A stretch of 64,000 bases of DNA from contig JADJQH010000008.1 of assembly GCA_016712865.1 (NCBI GenBank), positions 992,001 through 1,056,000 of the forward strand, in the 5' to 3' direction. This stretch comes from Dokdonella sp. GTDB taxonomy: Bacteria > Pseudomonadota > Gammaproteobacteria > Xanthomonadales > Rhodanobacteraceae. The number at the start of each line of letters is the position of its first letter. Position 1 is the first letter of the stretch. Under the pieces are notes generated by a model, which worked only from the letters and a program-made list of their open reading frames with translations, searched no databases and was not told where the DNA came from. The position numbers and the translations under genes were made by a program. This document shows, one piece after another, positions 28,905 to 36,928 of this stretch.

Positions 28905-30340
28905 GTTGGCAATATCTGCTTGCGTGGTTGTTGCCCCTGTTTGCCGGCAGCGGCCTGGTGCTGGCAATCGGCGGCGGCCGGCGAATGCCCGGAAATCTCT
29001 GCGCAATGCTGGGAACGGGGTTCCTGCTCGGGGTATTCGTGGCCGGCATCCTGTGCAGCCTGATTGCCCGTGAAAACGTCCAGGGCGCCTTTGCGGATGT
29101 CGCCCCCTGGTTGGCGGCGATCGGCATTCTTGCTTGGGTGGCTGCCCTTGGCTTGCGCGGAAAGCCCTGGCCGGAGGCATCGTTCAACAAGTCAGGGCTT
29201 GGCTGGCGCATGGTCTGGTGCTTGTTGCTGGCGATGATCGCCTTTCGCATCCATTCATTGGCGAGCGAAGTGCTCTTGCGCCCTACGTTCCCGTGGGACG
29301 CATGGGCAGCCTGGGCGGTGAAGCCCAAGGCATGGTTCCTGCTCGGTCACTACGCAGGATACGAGCCTATGCAGCAATGGCTCGCGAACCCCGGCACGAC
29401 CCTGCGAACATCGGCAATCTGGGACTACCCGGAACTGCTCGCATGGGTCCAGGTGTGGTTTGCCAGTGCCGTGGGCGGCTGGAATGAGCCCTTGATCAAT
29501 GCCGTCTGGCTGGGCGTGCTGGTGGCGATCGGCCTTGGCAGTTATGGAAACTGGCGCGTGCTGGGCGTTGCCCCGCTATGGGCCATGATTCTCGCCTATG
29601 GCCTTCTCTCGCTGCCGCTGATCGATGCGCACGTGGCCTTGGCGGGCTACGCGGACCTTTGGCTTGCGGCGACATTCGGTCTGGCCGTCTTGAGTTGGCT
29701 GCGCTGGCTGCGCTGGAAGGAGCACGGGCAATTGCTGCTGGCCGTGGCGTTGGCATTCTGCATGCCATTCATCAAGCTGGAAGGCGCAGTGTGGCTCTTG
29801 ATCGCCTCTGTCCTGGCGGGGCTGACGCTGTTGCCTCGGCGCTGGAGATGGATGACCGTTGGCGCCATCGTGTTGATGCTGGGAGCGAGCTTGCTGTTCG
29901 GTGGGCTCGTATTGCCGGTGTTCGGACTCGGCTGGGTGCACATGAGCTGGGGATCCGTGGTCGTGCCGGCACTCGGGAAAATGGACCTGCAGTGGCACCC
30001 GGTTGGGGTGGAAATGCTGAGCGGCTTGTTCACCCTGCCCAACTGGCACCTGCTCTGGTATCTGCTGCCGCTGGTCCTCGTGTTGCGTTGGCGTGGATTC
30101 CTCGTGGACCAGACAGCGCGCTGGCTGGGAATCCTGCTCCTGTGTTGCGCAACATTCCTGTTTATCCTGTTCTTCTTCACGGAGGCCTCGGCTTGGGCCG
30201 AGAACTACACCAGTTCCAACCGCCTGATCATGCACCTGGTGCCCGCCGTGTTTACCCTGCTGGCGCTGCTGCTGCGGGGTGTCAGCGTGTCAGGTTCTGA
30301 TAGAGCTCCTGAATCCGAAGCGCCGAACGCTCCAGCGTGA
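28901..30340 (+). CDS. polytopic membrane protein, GT-C glycosyltransferase-like
   Basis: A 479-residue inner membrane protein with about eleven hydrophobic helices. A periplasmic-loop-like segment RPTFPWDAWAAWAVKPKAWF, then IWDYPELLAWV, AGYADLWLA and FIKLEGAVW, recall the acidic loop and conserved blocks of lipid-linked sugar transferases of the GT-C fold. No family assignment is certain. The ATG at 28901 overlaps the preceding stop and has GGAG at 28891. A longer frame upstream is only out-of-frame reading of the previous gene. Its 3' end overlaps the convergent GT4 gene by 59 bp. It is presumed to act with the adjacent glycosyltransferases. Confidence 0.65.
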   Translation: MSWQYLLAWLLPLFAGSGLVLAIGGGRRMPGNLCAMLGTGFLLGVFVAGILCSLIARENVQGAFADVAPWLAAIGILAWVAALGLRGKPWPEASFNKSGLGWRMVWCLLLAMIAFRIHSLASEVLLRPTFPWDAWAAWAVKPKAWFLLGHYAGYEPMQQWLANPGTTLRTSAIWDYPELLAWVQVWFASAVGGWNEPLINAVWLGVLVAIGLGSYGNWRVLGVAPLWAMILAYGLLSLPLIDAHVALAGYADLWLAATFGLAVLSWLRWLRWKEHGQLLLAVALAFCMPFIKLEGAVWLLIASVLAGLTLLPRRWRWMTVGAIVLMLGASLLFGGLVLPVFGLGWVHMSWGSVVVPALGKMDLQWHPVGVEMLSGLFTLPNWHLLWYLLPLVLVLRWRGFLVDQTARWLGILLLCCATFLFILFFFTEASAWAENYTSSNRLIMHLVPAVFTLLALLLRGVSVSGSDRAPESEAPNAPA

Positions 30341-31529
30341 ATTCACTCAGCCAGCGTTCGCGTCCCGCCGTACCCATGGCGTGGCGAAGTCCCGGCGCAT
30401 GCATTTTTTCGATCGCGCTGGCCAGTTTCATTGCATTGCCGGGCGTGACCAGCAAGCCGTTGCCCTGATCCTGGACGACGTGATTGACGCCGGATCCTGG
30501 AATGGCGCTGGCAATGATGGGCAGCCCGGCTCGCATGGCCTCCAGCAACACCATGCCGAACGATTCGCTGCGATCCAGAGAGGGAAGCAGCAGGCAGTCG
30601 GCGTTTTTGTATGCGGCTTGCAAATCGCTGTCGCTGAGATCACCCACAAAGCTCACGCGCCCGGAAACACCCAATTCGCGGGATTGTTGGTGCAGGCGTG
30701 GGCCTTCTTCTCCAGACCCCACGACAACCAGGCTGGCCCGTGGACACCGTGCCATTGCCTGCAGCAGCACCGAATGGCCCTTGTAGTAGCTCAGCCTTCC
30801 CACGCAGAGCAATTTCAGGCCATCGACCAGCGGCCAGTCCGGTGCGTTTCCCGCAGCAGGGGTTTCATCGCCCGTACCCAAGGGAAGGTCTGAACAAGTA
30901 TTGTCGCGAGCAAGCTCGCTCCCACCATTGCTTGATTTTGTGGGAGCGAGCTTGCTCGCGACGAATGAGTTCCGTGCTTGTTCAGAGATTCCCAAGGGAA
31001 CGACATGCACCTTGTGCCGCCATTCGGCAAGCGCCGCGCTGGATTCCAGATAGTGTGGGCTGGTCGCCACGATGGCGGCGGCACGCTTGAGCAGTGCGCG
31101 TTCAAAAAAACGATAGATCCTGTAGGCGGCCCGCAAACGCCAATCCGGCACTTCCGCAGGAATATCCGCCTGCCAATGCACGACCCAAGGCAAAGCGCGG
31201 GCGCGCGGACTCAACAGCGCAGCCAGGCAGGAGGGATTGGGCATGTGCAGGTGCAGCAGTTGTGGTTTCCACGCGATCAGGAGGCGGCGCAGCTGCAAGG
31301 GGAAGGTCGGGCAAATCGGTGTGAACAGCACATTGCCAAGGCAGCCAACCCGATTCACTGCCACGCCGTTGCGCGTTTCCTCGGCACTGCGCCTTTGTCC
31401 TGCAGGTTGGTGAACCAGAACGCCCACCGACTCGCCTTGCTGCACAAACCATTCGGCCAGATCCTGCAGATACCTTTCCATGCCGCCACGCTGCGGAGCG
31501 TAGTACTTGCCGATATGCAGGATACGCAC
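30282..31529 (-). CDS. GT4-type glycosyltransferase carrying in-frame REPIN insertion
   Basis: A 415-residue GT-B fold glycosyltransferase of family 4. The N-terminal domain begins RILHIGKYYAPQRGGMERYLQ. The C-terminal donor domain has LLCVGRLSYYKGHSVLLQAM, CLLLPSLDRSESFGMVLLEA (the E-x7-E block) and GNGLLVTPG. The expected sequence runs VHVVPLG directly into TGDETPAAG. Here residues 181-218 are added by REPIN copy C, and PLG is repeated on both sides of the insert. The insertion lies in the linker between the two Rossmann domains, so function may survive. It starts with GTG at 31529, nine bases after the DUF2304 gene. The substrate is unknown. Confidence 0.85.
   Translation of the reverse strand: MRILHIGKYYAPQRGGMERYLQDLAEWFVQQGESVGVLVHQPAGQRRSAEETRNGVAVNRVGCLGNVLFTPICPTFPLQLRRLLIAWKPQLLHLHMPNPSCLAALLSPRARALPWVVHWQADIPAEVPDWRLRAAYRIYRFFERALLKRAAAIVATSPHYLESSAALAEWRHKVHVVPLGISEQARNSFVASKLAPTKSSNGGSELARDNTCSDLPLGTGDETPAAGNAPDWPLVDGLKLLCVGRLSYYKGHSVLLQAMARCPRASLVVVGSGEEGPRLHQQSRELGVSGRVSFVGDLSDSDLQAAYKNADCLLLPSLDRSESFGMVLLEAMRAGLPIIASAIPGSGVNHVVQDQGNGLLVTPGNAMKLASAIEKMHAPGLRHAMGTAGRERWLSEFTLERSALRIQELYQNLTR
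30878..30996. repeat. REPIN-like palindromic element, copy C, inside GT4 gene
   Basis: A 109-bp core (30883-30991) sits between direct repeats CCAAG (30878-30882 and 30992-30996). The match extends to ten bases, CCCAAGGGAA, at 30877-30886 and 30991-31000. The period of 114 bp equals 38 codons and contains no stop in the glycosyltransferase frame. The 23-bp inner inverted repeat is perfect. Identity to copies A and B exceeds 95%. Confidence 0.92.
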
Positions 31530-31538
31530 GGAAGTTTG

Positions 31539-31934
31539 TCAGTCTTCCCAGGTTTCGGGCGTGCTCTGCGCCTGTGCGGGCTTGGCCTCGCCTGCGCGCA
31601 GGCTCTGCAACTCGTGATCGAGGATGGCCAGCTTCTGGGTCAAGCGCCGAATCTGGCGTTCCTGGCGAGAACGGTCTATGTCCAGCTTGAGCAAGCGCAG
31701 CAGAATCAGTGACAAGGCAACAATGATGGGTAGCACAGGGGCGTATTTGATCCCGGTGAGCAGGCCCAGCCAAGTGACCACGGCCGGAAATATGCCAAGG
31801 ATCAGGGTTGCGGCAGCCACCATCAGCCACCAGGCGGCGTAGGGACCGTGCAGGTGGTCGCGGCGGACCAGATAGAAGATGGCTCCGGCGAGGCAAACGC
31901 CGAGAATGGCAGCGGTAATCTGGGCGTCGAGCAT
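31539..31934 (-). CDS. DUF2304 family small membrane protein
   Basis: A 131-residue protein with three hydrophobic helices in the first 85 residues (ITAAILGVCLAGAIFYLV, AAWWLMVAAATLILGIFPAVV, YAPVLPIIVALSLILLRLL). A charged helical tail with coiled-coil character follows (SRQERQIRRLTQKLAILDHELQSL). DUF2304 proteins typically sit next to dolichyl-phosphate-mannose-synthase-like GT2 enzymes and are thought to partner or anchor them. Here it lies 5 bases after such a GT2 gene and 9 bases before a GT4 gene. The three are one operon. Confidence 0.85.
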   Translation of the reverse strand: MLDAQITAAILGVCLAGAIFYLVRRDHLHGPYAAWWLMVAAATLILGIFPAVVTWLGLLTGIKYAPVLPIIVALSLILLRLLKLDIDRSRQERQIRRLTQKLAILDHELQSLRAGEAKPAQAQSTPETWED

Positions 31935-31939
31935 CGGGA

Positions 31940-32662
31940 TCAGGTTCCCCTGGCCTTCGCCGCGTTGTTGCGGCTGCCAATATCAAGACGCGAAATGCAC
32001 AGGATGGTGGTGTTGAACATGTAGCGAGCCACCATTGCCCAGGACGCAAACACGCGCGAATGTCCTTCGATGCGGGCGCGCATGGTCACCGGTGTTTCGG
32101 AAATCTTCAAGCCCTTGCCGGCAAGCAGCATCAGCACTCCAACATCCTGGAAATCAAGCAGGCTTGCCTCCGGCGTAGCCAGAATCCGCATCGCCGAAGC
32201 ATCATAGAGACGCAGGCCGGAGGTAAAGTCACGCAACCCGAGACCGGTCAGCATGCGCAGATATTGCCATGCAATGCGTTTTGGCAGGCTCAGGCGCTCG
32301 ACACAGGTGCCAATGACCACGTTGGCCGATTCCTGCGCCTGCCTTGCAAGCAGCAAGGGCAATGAAGCCGGATCATGCTGGCCATCGGCGTCGACGGTGA
32401 TCACCCAGCGATACCCGTTGCGCTCGGCAAAGCGAATGCCAGCCTGACTCGCGCCCCAGGCGCCTTGGCCGATGGGAAGCCTCAGAACGGTGGCTCCGGC
32501 CAACTGCGCGGCACTCGCCGTACCGTCCGTGCTGGCGTCGTCAACCACCAGAACCGCACAGCCCAAGGCCGCACGGATGCCGGAAACGACCGCGCCGACG
32601 GTGGCGACTTCGTCACGTGCCGGGATCACGGCCAAACACTCGGCGGGGGCGGGCAAGCTCAA
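31940..32662 (-). CDS. GT2 family glycosyltransferase (polyprenyl-phosphate sugar transferase-like)
   Basis: A 240-residue GT-A fold enzyme resembling dolichyl-phosphate mannosyltransferases. It has CLAVIPARDE at the N-terminus, VLVVDDASTDGT (first Asp pair), GQGAWGASQAGI, WVITVDADGQHDP (the DxD-like metal site) and LRDFTSGLRLYDASAM. It probably transfers a sugar to a polyprenyl phosphate, feeding the neighbouring glycosyltransferases. The C-terminus lacks transmembrane helices, which the adjacent DUF2304 protein may supply. The start is uncertain: TTG at 32662 is used because no ATG gives an intact N-terminus. The ribosome site is weak. Confidence 0.83.
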   Translation of the reverse strand: MSLPAPAECLAVIPARDEVATVGAVVSGIRAALGCAVLVVDDASTDGTASAAQLAGATVLRLPIGQGAWGASQAGIRFAERNGYRWVITVDADGQHDPASLPLLLARQAQESANVVIGTCVERLSLPKRIAWQYLRMLTGLGLRDFTSGLRLYDASAMRILATPEASLLDFQDVGVLMLLAGKGLKISETPVTMRARIEGHSRVFASWAMVARYMFNTTILCISRLDIGSRNNAAKARGT

Positions 32663-32749
32663 CTGTTGGTCCGGCGCAACAAATGGGGGCGCGATTCTCG
32701 GCAGCCACTGGCCTTGGTGTCAATTGACCGGACAGACCTCCCAAGCCAC

Positions 32750-32782
32750 CCGTTCGTGGTGAGCCAGTCGAACCATGAACGG
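32750..32782. repeat. dispersed palindrome, single copy
   Basis: Arms CCGTTCGTGGT (32750-32760) and ACCATGAACGG (32772-32782) pair at 10 of 11 positions. The same palindrome recurs at 36914-36945, where its right half has expanded into a 24-bp tandem array. It is likely a member of a genome-wide repeat family. Confidence 0.7.
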
Positions 32783-33056
32783 AATCAGGGAGTTATGGCG
32801 ATGGACACGGAACTGCCCTGGCCGCCCGATCCTCAACCCATAAATCCGAAGTCGTGTGCCAGATGGCCACGACATCGTGAAGCCAACGCTTACCTGCACG
32901 CAGCAGCCAATCGCCCGTGTCCGGTTTCCGCCCACCCTTGCGTCTATGTTGTCCGAAGACGTGGCGGGAGTGGTCGCGTCGGGCTTCCCCGACCAGAATC
33001 AAACTCCCGATCGCGGCTGGTTTTCACTAGGCGGTCAAGCTTTTGCGCTGAACTTG

Positions 33057-33086
33057 TTGACGGAGAAAGGGAATATTCCTTATGCT
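33057..33086 (+). promoter_or_regulatory. sigma70-like promoter
   Basis: TTGACG (33057-33062), an 18-base spacer and TATGCT (33081-33086) precede the secreted protein gene at 33175, leaving an untranslated leader of about 80 bases. The match to consensus is good for a GC-rich genome. Confidence 0.65.
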
Positions 33087-33174
33087 CCGTCGGGTTTGGA
33101 CAAAAGCAAGACTTTTGCAACGCGTTGAAGGGCCAGGGGACCCACCCCACCCGCACATTTCTGGAGTAGTACTC

Positions 33175-33927
33175 ATGAACACGAAGATGAAGACGCTGTC
33201 GATGGCAGTACTGGGTCTGGTTGGCTTCACCGCTGCCGGCGCAGCCATGGCGCAGTGCCCGGCGAGCTTGGTTCCACCATGGACTGCGACCAATATCGGT
33301 GGTGGTACATCGGCTGCCAGCAGCGTAACCGGCGGCTACGACAGCACGGCGTGCCGCCTGCAGTCCTCACTTGGCAACAGCGGTTCTGCGCGTGCGCAGG
33401 TTCGCGATGACACGCCGGCCAATGAAACGCGCTATCGCGCGCAGTTCATCTTCGACCCTACTTCGCTTTCGGGTGCTGGTGGTACTAATCAGGCAGACGT
33501 TTTTCTTGCTAACTCTGCAGCTCCGTTCAATGGGTTGCTGCGACTCGTACGCATGCAGTACGGCGGTTCGGGTGGTGGCACGAAGCGGTTGTTCATCACG
33601 GCGGCCTGCAACAACGGCACGACCAACACCTGCATCAGCCAAATTGATCTTCCAACGCAAGCGGGACCAAATCGAATCGAGTTTGATCTGACTGTCGGTG
33701 CAAGCGGCACGCTCCGTTATTGGGTAACACCGCTTGCAACTGCAACGACAGATGGTTCGCCGACTGGGACGGTCACTATTACTGGCGGAAACGCGGGTTG
33801 GGTGGGTGTTGATCAGGCGTATGTGGGTCTTGCTTCGCCATCTTCCGCTTTCAGGGCCGCAAACACCGGCAACAACGCGTACTTTGACCAGTTTGACTCG
33901 CGCCGCCAGACCTTTATCGGCAATTGA
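33175..33927 (+). CDS. secreted protein of unknown function, 250 aa
   Basis: An exported protein. The signal peptide MNTKMKTLSMAVLGLVGFTAAGAAMA is cleaved before QCPAS. The mature part is Gly/Thr/Ser-rich and beta-structured (TRYRAQFIFDPTSLSG, KRLFITAACNNGTTNTC, RIEFDLTVGASGTLRYWV) and ends AYFDQFDSRRQTFIGN. Two pairs of Cys could form disulfides. I do not recognise a family. The overall pattern suggests a beta-sandwich, jelly-roll-like domain. The ATG at 33175 has GGAG at 33162-33165. A second secreted gene follows in 47 bases. The DNA becomes more AT-rich from here to 36 kb. Confidence 0.75.
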   Translation: MNTKMKTLSMAVLGLVGFTAAGAAMAQCPASLVPPWTATNIGGGTSAASSVTGGYDSTACRLQSSLGNSGSARAQVRDDTPANETRYRAQFIFDPTSLSGAGGTNQADVFLANSAAPFNGLLRLVRMQYGGSGGGTKRLFITAACNNGTTNTCISQIDLPTQAGPNRIEFDLTVGASGTLRYWVTPLATATTDGSPTGTVTITGGNAGWVGVDQAYVGLASPSSAFRAANTGNNAYFDQFDSRRQTFIGN

Positions 33928-33974
33928 TCGCCCGTAGTTTTGCGCCCCTAAAACAATATTTCGAGGAGATTTCA

Positions 33975-34478
33975 GTGAAGAAGCTTATTTCAGGACTGGT
34001 GGCCGTTGCTGCCACATTCGGCACGCCAATGGCATTTGCGCAAACATGTGCTGCGCCAGGTGCACCTAGCCCAATCACCGCAGCGCCCGCAAATTTCAAT
34101 TCCGCGTGTACGGCGGCAGATGAGTTCAACTCCATCTGTGCGGGTAGCGTAACTGCAACCGGAACCAGCGCGGTCTATTCAATCCAGTTGGGTGCGGCTA
34201 ACAACTTCACCATTACAGTTACTCCGTCAGCGGGCACCTATGACCATGCTATTTTCTTGATTGGTCCCAATTCCTGTGCGCAGACGGCGCCCTGTGTGGC
34301 CGATGCTGACAACGCAGGTGCTGGCGCTGCAGAGTCGCTGGATCCAGCGGATAATCTCCCGGCTGGAACTTACTACCTGGTTATCGACTCTACGGCAGGC
34401 CCAACCGGTTGCGTGCCGTCGGCAGTTTCGATCGTTGGCACTTTGCCGGTAAGTTTGCAGAATTTCAGCGTCGAGTAG
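33975..34478 (+). CDS. secreted protein with pre-peptidase-like domain, 167 aa
   Basis: A small exported protein. The signal peptide starts with GTG (MKKLISGLVAVAATFGTPMAFA), preceded by GAGGAG. The mature region is about 145 residues and resembles bacterial pre-peptidase C-terminal (PPC) beta-sandwiches: AVYSIQLGAANNFTITVTPS, YDHAIFLIGPNSC and LPAGTYYLVIDSTAG. PPC-like domains accompany secreted enzymes, but here the domain stands alone. It ends LPVSLQNFSVE. A strong terminator follows at 34501, so with the gene at 33175 it forms a short secreted-protein operon. The function is unknown. Confidence 0.75.
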   Translation: MKKLISGLVAVAATFGTPMAFAQTCAAPGAPSPITAAPANFNSACTAADEFNSICAGSVTATGTSAVYSIQLGAANNFTITVTPSAGTYDHAIFLIGPNSCAQTAPCVADADNAGAGAAESLDPADNLPAGTYYLVIDSTAGPTGCVPSAVSIVGTLPVSLQNFSVE

Positions 34479-34500
34479 TTTCAGGAATCCAGGATGTGCC

Positions 34501-34533
34501 AAGAAGGCCTGCAATGCAGGCCTTCTTTTTTTT
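34501..34533 (+). terminator. rho-independent terminator
   Basis: A GAAGGCCTGC / GCAGGCCTTC stem (34503-34512 and 34516-34525) with an AAT loop is followed by eight T bases. It lies 22 bases after the stop of the secreted PPC-like gene. Confidence 0.93.
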
Positions 34534-34618
34534 GGAAATTTGAGTCGACAGTTGAACCTGATGCGAGAAGACTGGTCAATCAGTCCGCGTTGTCGGCCCC
34601 AAGAAAGGTAAGTGGTCA

Positions 34619-36055
34619 ATGAAACTGTATCAAGCTACATGGGCCCAGGCCCTCGGGTTTGTGTTTCTGGTACTGGTTGCTCAACTCGCTGGATCGGTTG
34701 CCCAGGCGACTGATGCCCCAGCTACAAATGGTGCTCAAGATCCGGGAGAGCAGTCTTATTCCTTGTCGACAACCGATGTTGATGTCGGTGATGTCTACGC
34801 GCTTGCAGCGATTGACATAAAGGTTGCACTCACCAATGAGGGCACTTCTTCCCTGACCATTGACAGGATTCTGCCCAGATGGGCAGGGACATCAGCGCGA
34901 GTTGAGATTCAGAATAAGACTCTTGAACCAGGTGAATCGACAAACGTATCAATCAGCATAGATGGCGGAGATGGCGTCGGGCGCTTCTCGCACATTTTCT
35001 ATGCCTTTGCAGATCGTTCCGATAAGCCGATTGGAAAGATTGCGGTTCGTGGTTTTGCCGACTGGATCGTTGACCCTGAGTCTACTTCAATTGATGTAGG
35101 TGTCGTCAAAGACCAAAGCCGGTTCGAGAAGACTTTGCGCCTGAAGCTTCGGCCCGGAGTGACGCTTCGACTTACGAGAATTGTCTCTGCCTCTAGATGG
35201 ATAGACGCTCGAATCGTCGATGATGGGGCCGCGCTTTCGATACGAAGCGAGGCAAAAATGCCTTGGGGGAGCTTCAACGAAGCCATTGTTGTCGAAACAG
35301 ACAGCAGTGACCAGAAAAGGATAGCGTTTCACATCGTGGGTAATGTGCAAGGAATAGTCGTGCCAAATATGGAAACGATTGCATTTGGAGCAATTCGAGA
35401 GGGGTCCTCACCAGAACAGGCGGTACGACTCGAATCTGCAAATGGAAAGGCTTTCAGGGTCGGAGATGTGACTGTCACTGGCGCGAGGGGGGAGGCCATC
35501 GTGCAAGAGTGTGTTCCGGCTTCTGACTCATGCAAAGTGGTCAAGCTGAAGCTCGACGAACAGCACATGGGGGTGGCGCCCAAAGGGGTTCTCTCGATTT
35601 CTTTCCCGGAGATCGGTTCAACTCTGCCAATTCCCTTTGGTGGCGCTGTCATCGGGAAGGACACCGTTGTTCGAGACCTTGAAAAGGAAATTGAGAAGTC
35701 GACCTCCGGATCGCCCAGTATTTCGACGACGCTGCGCGATGCTGTGAGTACACCGAAGGCAATGGAGATGCCGGTTCCATCCGGAAGCGGACCCCTTCTC
35801 AAATGGGAGGTCGCAAACGAGTCGCAAATATATGGATACGAAATCTACCGGGCGCGAACAGTTGATGGCCCGTTTGATCGCGTTACAACCAAGATCCTGA
35901 AGCGACTTTCAACGGACGCTCGCATTCCCTCCATTTACCGCTGGCGCGATCACACCACTGATGTCGGGAACGAGTACTGGTATTACGTTGGAGTCGTCTA
36001 CCTCAACGGTAAGAAGGAAGCATTGAATTCGCCTCAAAAGGTGATTTCCAAGTGA
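34619..36055 (+). CDS. exported protein with ASH/DUF1573-like beta domains, 478 aa
   Basis: A probable periplasmic or surface protein. The signal sequence (LGFVFLVLVAQLAGSVAQA) is followed by repeated immunoglobulin-like beta domains similar to DUF1573/ASH modules (IKVALTNEGTSSLTIDRI, TLEPGESTNVSISID, VRGFADWIVDPES). The last 100 residues look like a fibronectin-III-type module (LLKWEVANESQIYGYEIYRA...YRWRDHTTDVGNEYWYYVGV). No enzyme motif is visible. Codon usage is visibly more AT-rich than in flanking core genes, suggesting acquisition or relaxed selection. It starts downstream of a terminator, so it has its own transcript. Confidence 0.7.
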   Translation: MKLYQATWAQALGFVFLVLVAQLAGSVAQATDAPATNGAQDPGEQSYSLSTTDVDVGDVYALAAIDIKVALTNEGTSSLTIDRILPRWAGTSARVEIQNKTLEPGESTNVSISIDGGDGVGRFSHIFYAFADRSDKPIGKIAVRGFADWIVDPESTSIDVGVVKDQSRFEKTLRLKLRPGVTLRLTRIVSASRWIDARIVDDGAALSIRSEAKMPWGSFNEAIVVETDSSDQKRIAFHIVGNVQGIVVPNMETIAFGAIREGSSPEQAVRLESANGKAFRVGDVTVTGARGEAIVQECVPASDSCKVVKLKLDEQHMGVAPKGVLSISFPEIGSTLPIPFGGAVIGKDTVVRDLEKEIEKSTSGSPSISTTLRDAVSTPKAMEMPVPSGSGPLLKWEVANESQIYGYEIYRARTVDGPFDRVTTKILKRLSTDARIPSIYRWRDHTTDVGNEYWYYVGVVYLNGKKEALNSPQKVISK

Positions 36056-36076
36056 TCCTTGGCAATTGAGGAATTC

Positions 36077-36805
36077 CTAGCTGCGGCTATCCGATGCCTT
36101 CGGTTGCTGCTGCGGACTTATTCGCAGCGAACTGCTTTGCCCATACCAATCCGCCAGGACGATGCGCTCTCCGGGCTTTCCGTCGATTTCGAGTGCGTGC
36201 GTGGCTGGCCGGTGGGTGTGGCCATGGATCAGGCGACGAACCCCGGCTGAGCGCATAGCGTCGATCACCGCACTCGGGTTGACGTCCATGATGCTCGCGT
36301 TGGACGCAGTGGTTGTGTAGCGCTGGCTTTCCTGCCTGGCCTGTTTCGCAAAGGCTTCGCGTTCGGTGATCGGACGCGACATGAATTGGCGTTGCCACTC
36401 AGCGGATCGGCAGAGGGTGCGAAAAGCCTGGTAGGGCGCATCGTCAATGCACAGGGTGTCGCCGTGCATGAGCAGGGTCGGTGTGCCGTACAGGTCGATC
36501 ACGCACGCATCCGGCAGCAACACCATGCCGGCTTCCCGAGTGAAGGCTTCCCCGATCAGGAAATCCCGGTTGCCGTGGATGAAGAACACGGGTTTGCGTG
36601 CTTTTCTCATCGGCTGCATCGCTGCAACGAAGCGGTGACCAACCGCATCGTCGGCGTCGTCCCCGATCCAGGCTTCAAACAGGTCGCCGAGAATGTAAAG
36701 CGCGTCGGCGTGGACGGCTTGCGTGACGATCAGGTTTTCGAATTCCGCGATGATCGTCGGGCGCGAGGCGTCGAGGTGGAGGTCGGAGATGAAGAGGGTG
36801 GTCAT
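36077..36805 (-). CDS. lpxH: UDP-2,3-diacylglucosamine diphosphatase LpxH
   Basis: This enzyme hydrolyses UDP-2,3-diacylglucosamine to lipid X and UMP in lipid A synthesis, peripheral to the inner membrane. It is a calcineurin-like metallophosphatase of 242 residues. Motifs are LFISDLHLD (Asp8, His10), YILGDLFEAWIGDD, FFIHGNRDFLIG, LLMHGDTLC and the late IHGHTHRPATH, together giving the two-metal site. The start MTTLFISDLHLD at 36805 is unambiguous. It stands 20 bases from the convergent gene at 34619-36055. The cyclophilin gene lies 467 bases upstream on the same strand. Confidence 0.93.
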   Translation of the reverse strand: MTTLFISDLHLDASRPTIIAEFENLIVTQAVHADALYILGDLFEAWIGDDADDAVGHRFVAAMQPMRKARKPVFFIHGNRDFLIGEAFTREAGMVLLPDACVIDLYGTPTLLMHGDTLCIDDAPYQAFRTLCRSAEWQRQFMSRPITEREAFAKQARQESQRYTTTASNASIMDVNPSAVIDAMRSAGVRRLIHGHTHRPATHALEIDGKPGERIVLADWYGQSSSLRISPQQQPKASDSRS

Positions 36806-36928
36806 GAATCTTCCTGCATCTCGAAATGGGGCGCGATGAATCGCTGTAGGGCAACGCTGATCAAGGCCCGCGCCTGGTTCATGTCTAAAGACGAGCGTAT
36901 GGTGCCGTGATTGCGTTCATGGTTCGAC

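Larger units (their letters stand above)
32663..33174. other. gene-less 512-bp spacer
   Basis: No confident gene is present. It contains a dispersed palindrome (32750-32782) and, on the minus strand, an unassigned frame at 32793-33002 (69 codons, GEARRDHSRHVFGQHRRKGG...). That frame reads like a protein remnant but has no recognisable family. The right end carries a good promoter (33057-33086) for the secreted protein gene. Confidence 0.55.

Noticed and set aside
32375-33169. A 264-codon plus-strand frame antisense to the GT2 gene and running across the spacer
   Set aside because: Half is the mirror of a clear glycosyltransferase and the rest crosses repeats and the promoter. No homology features.
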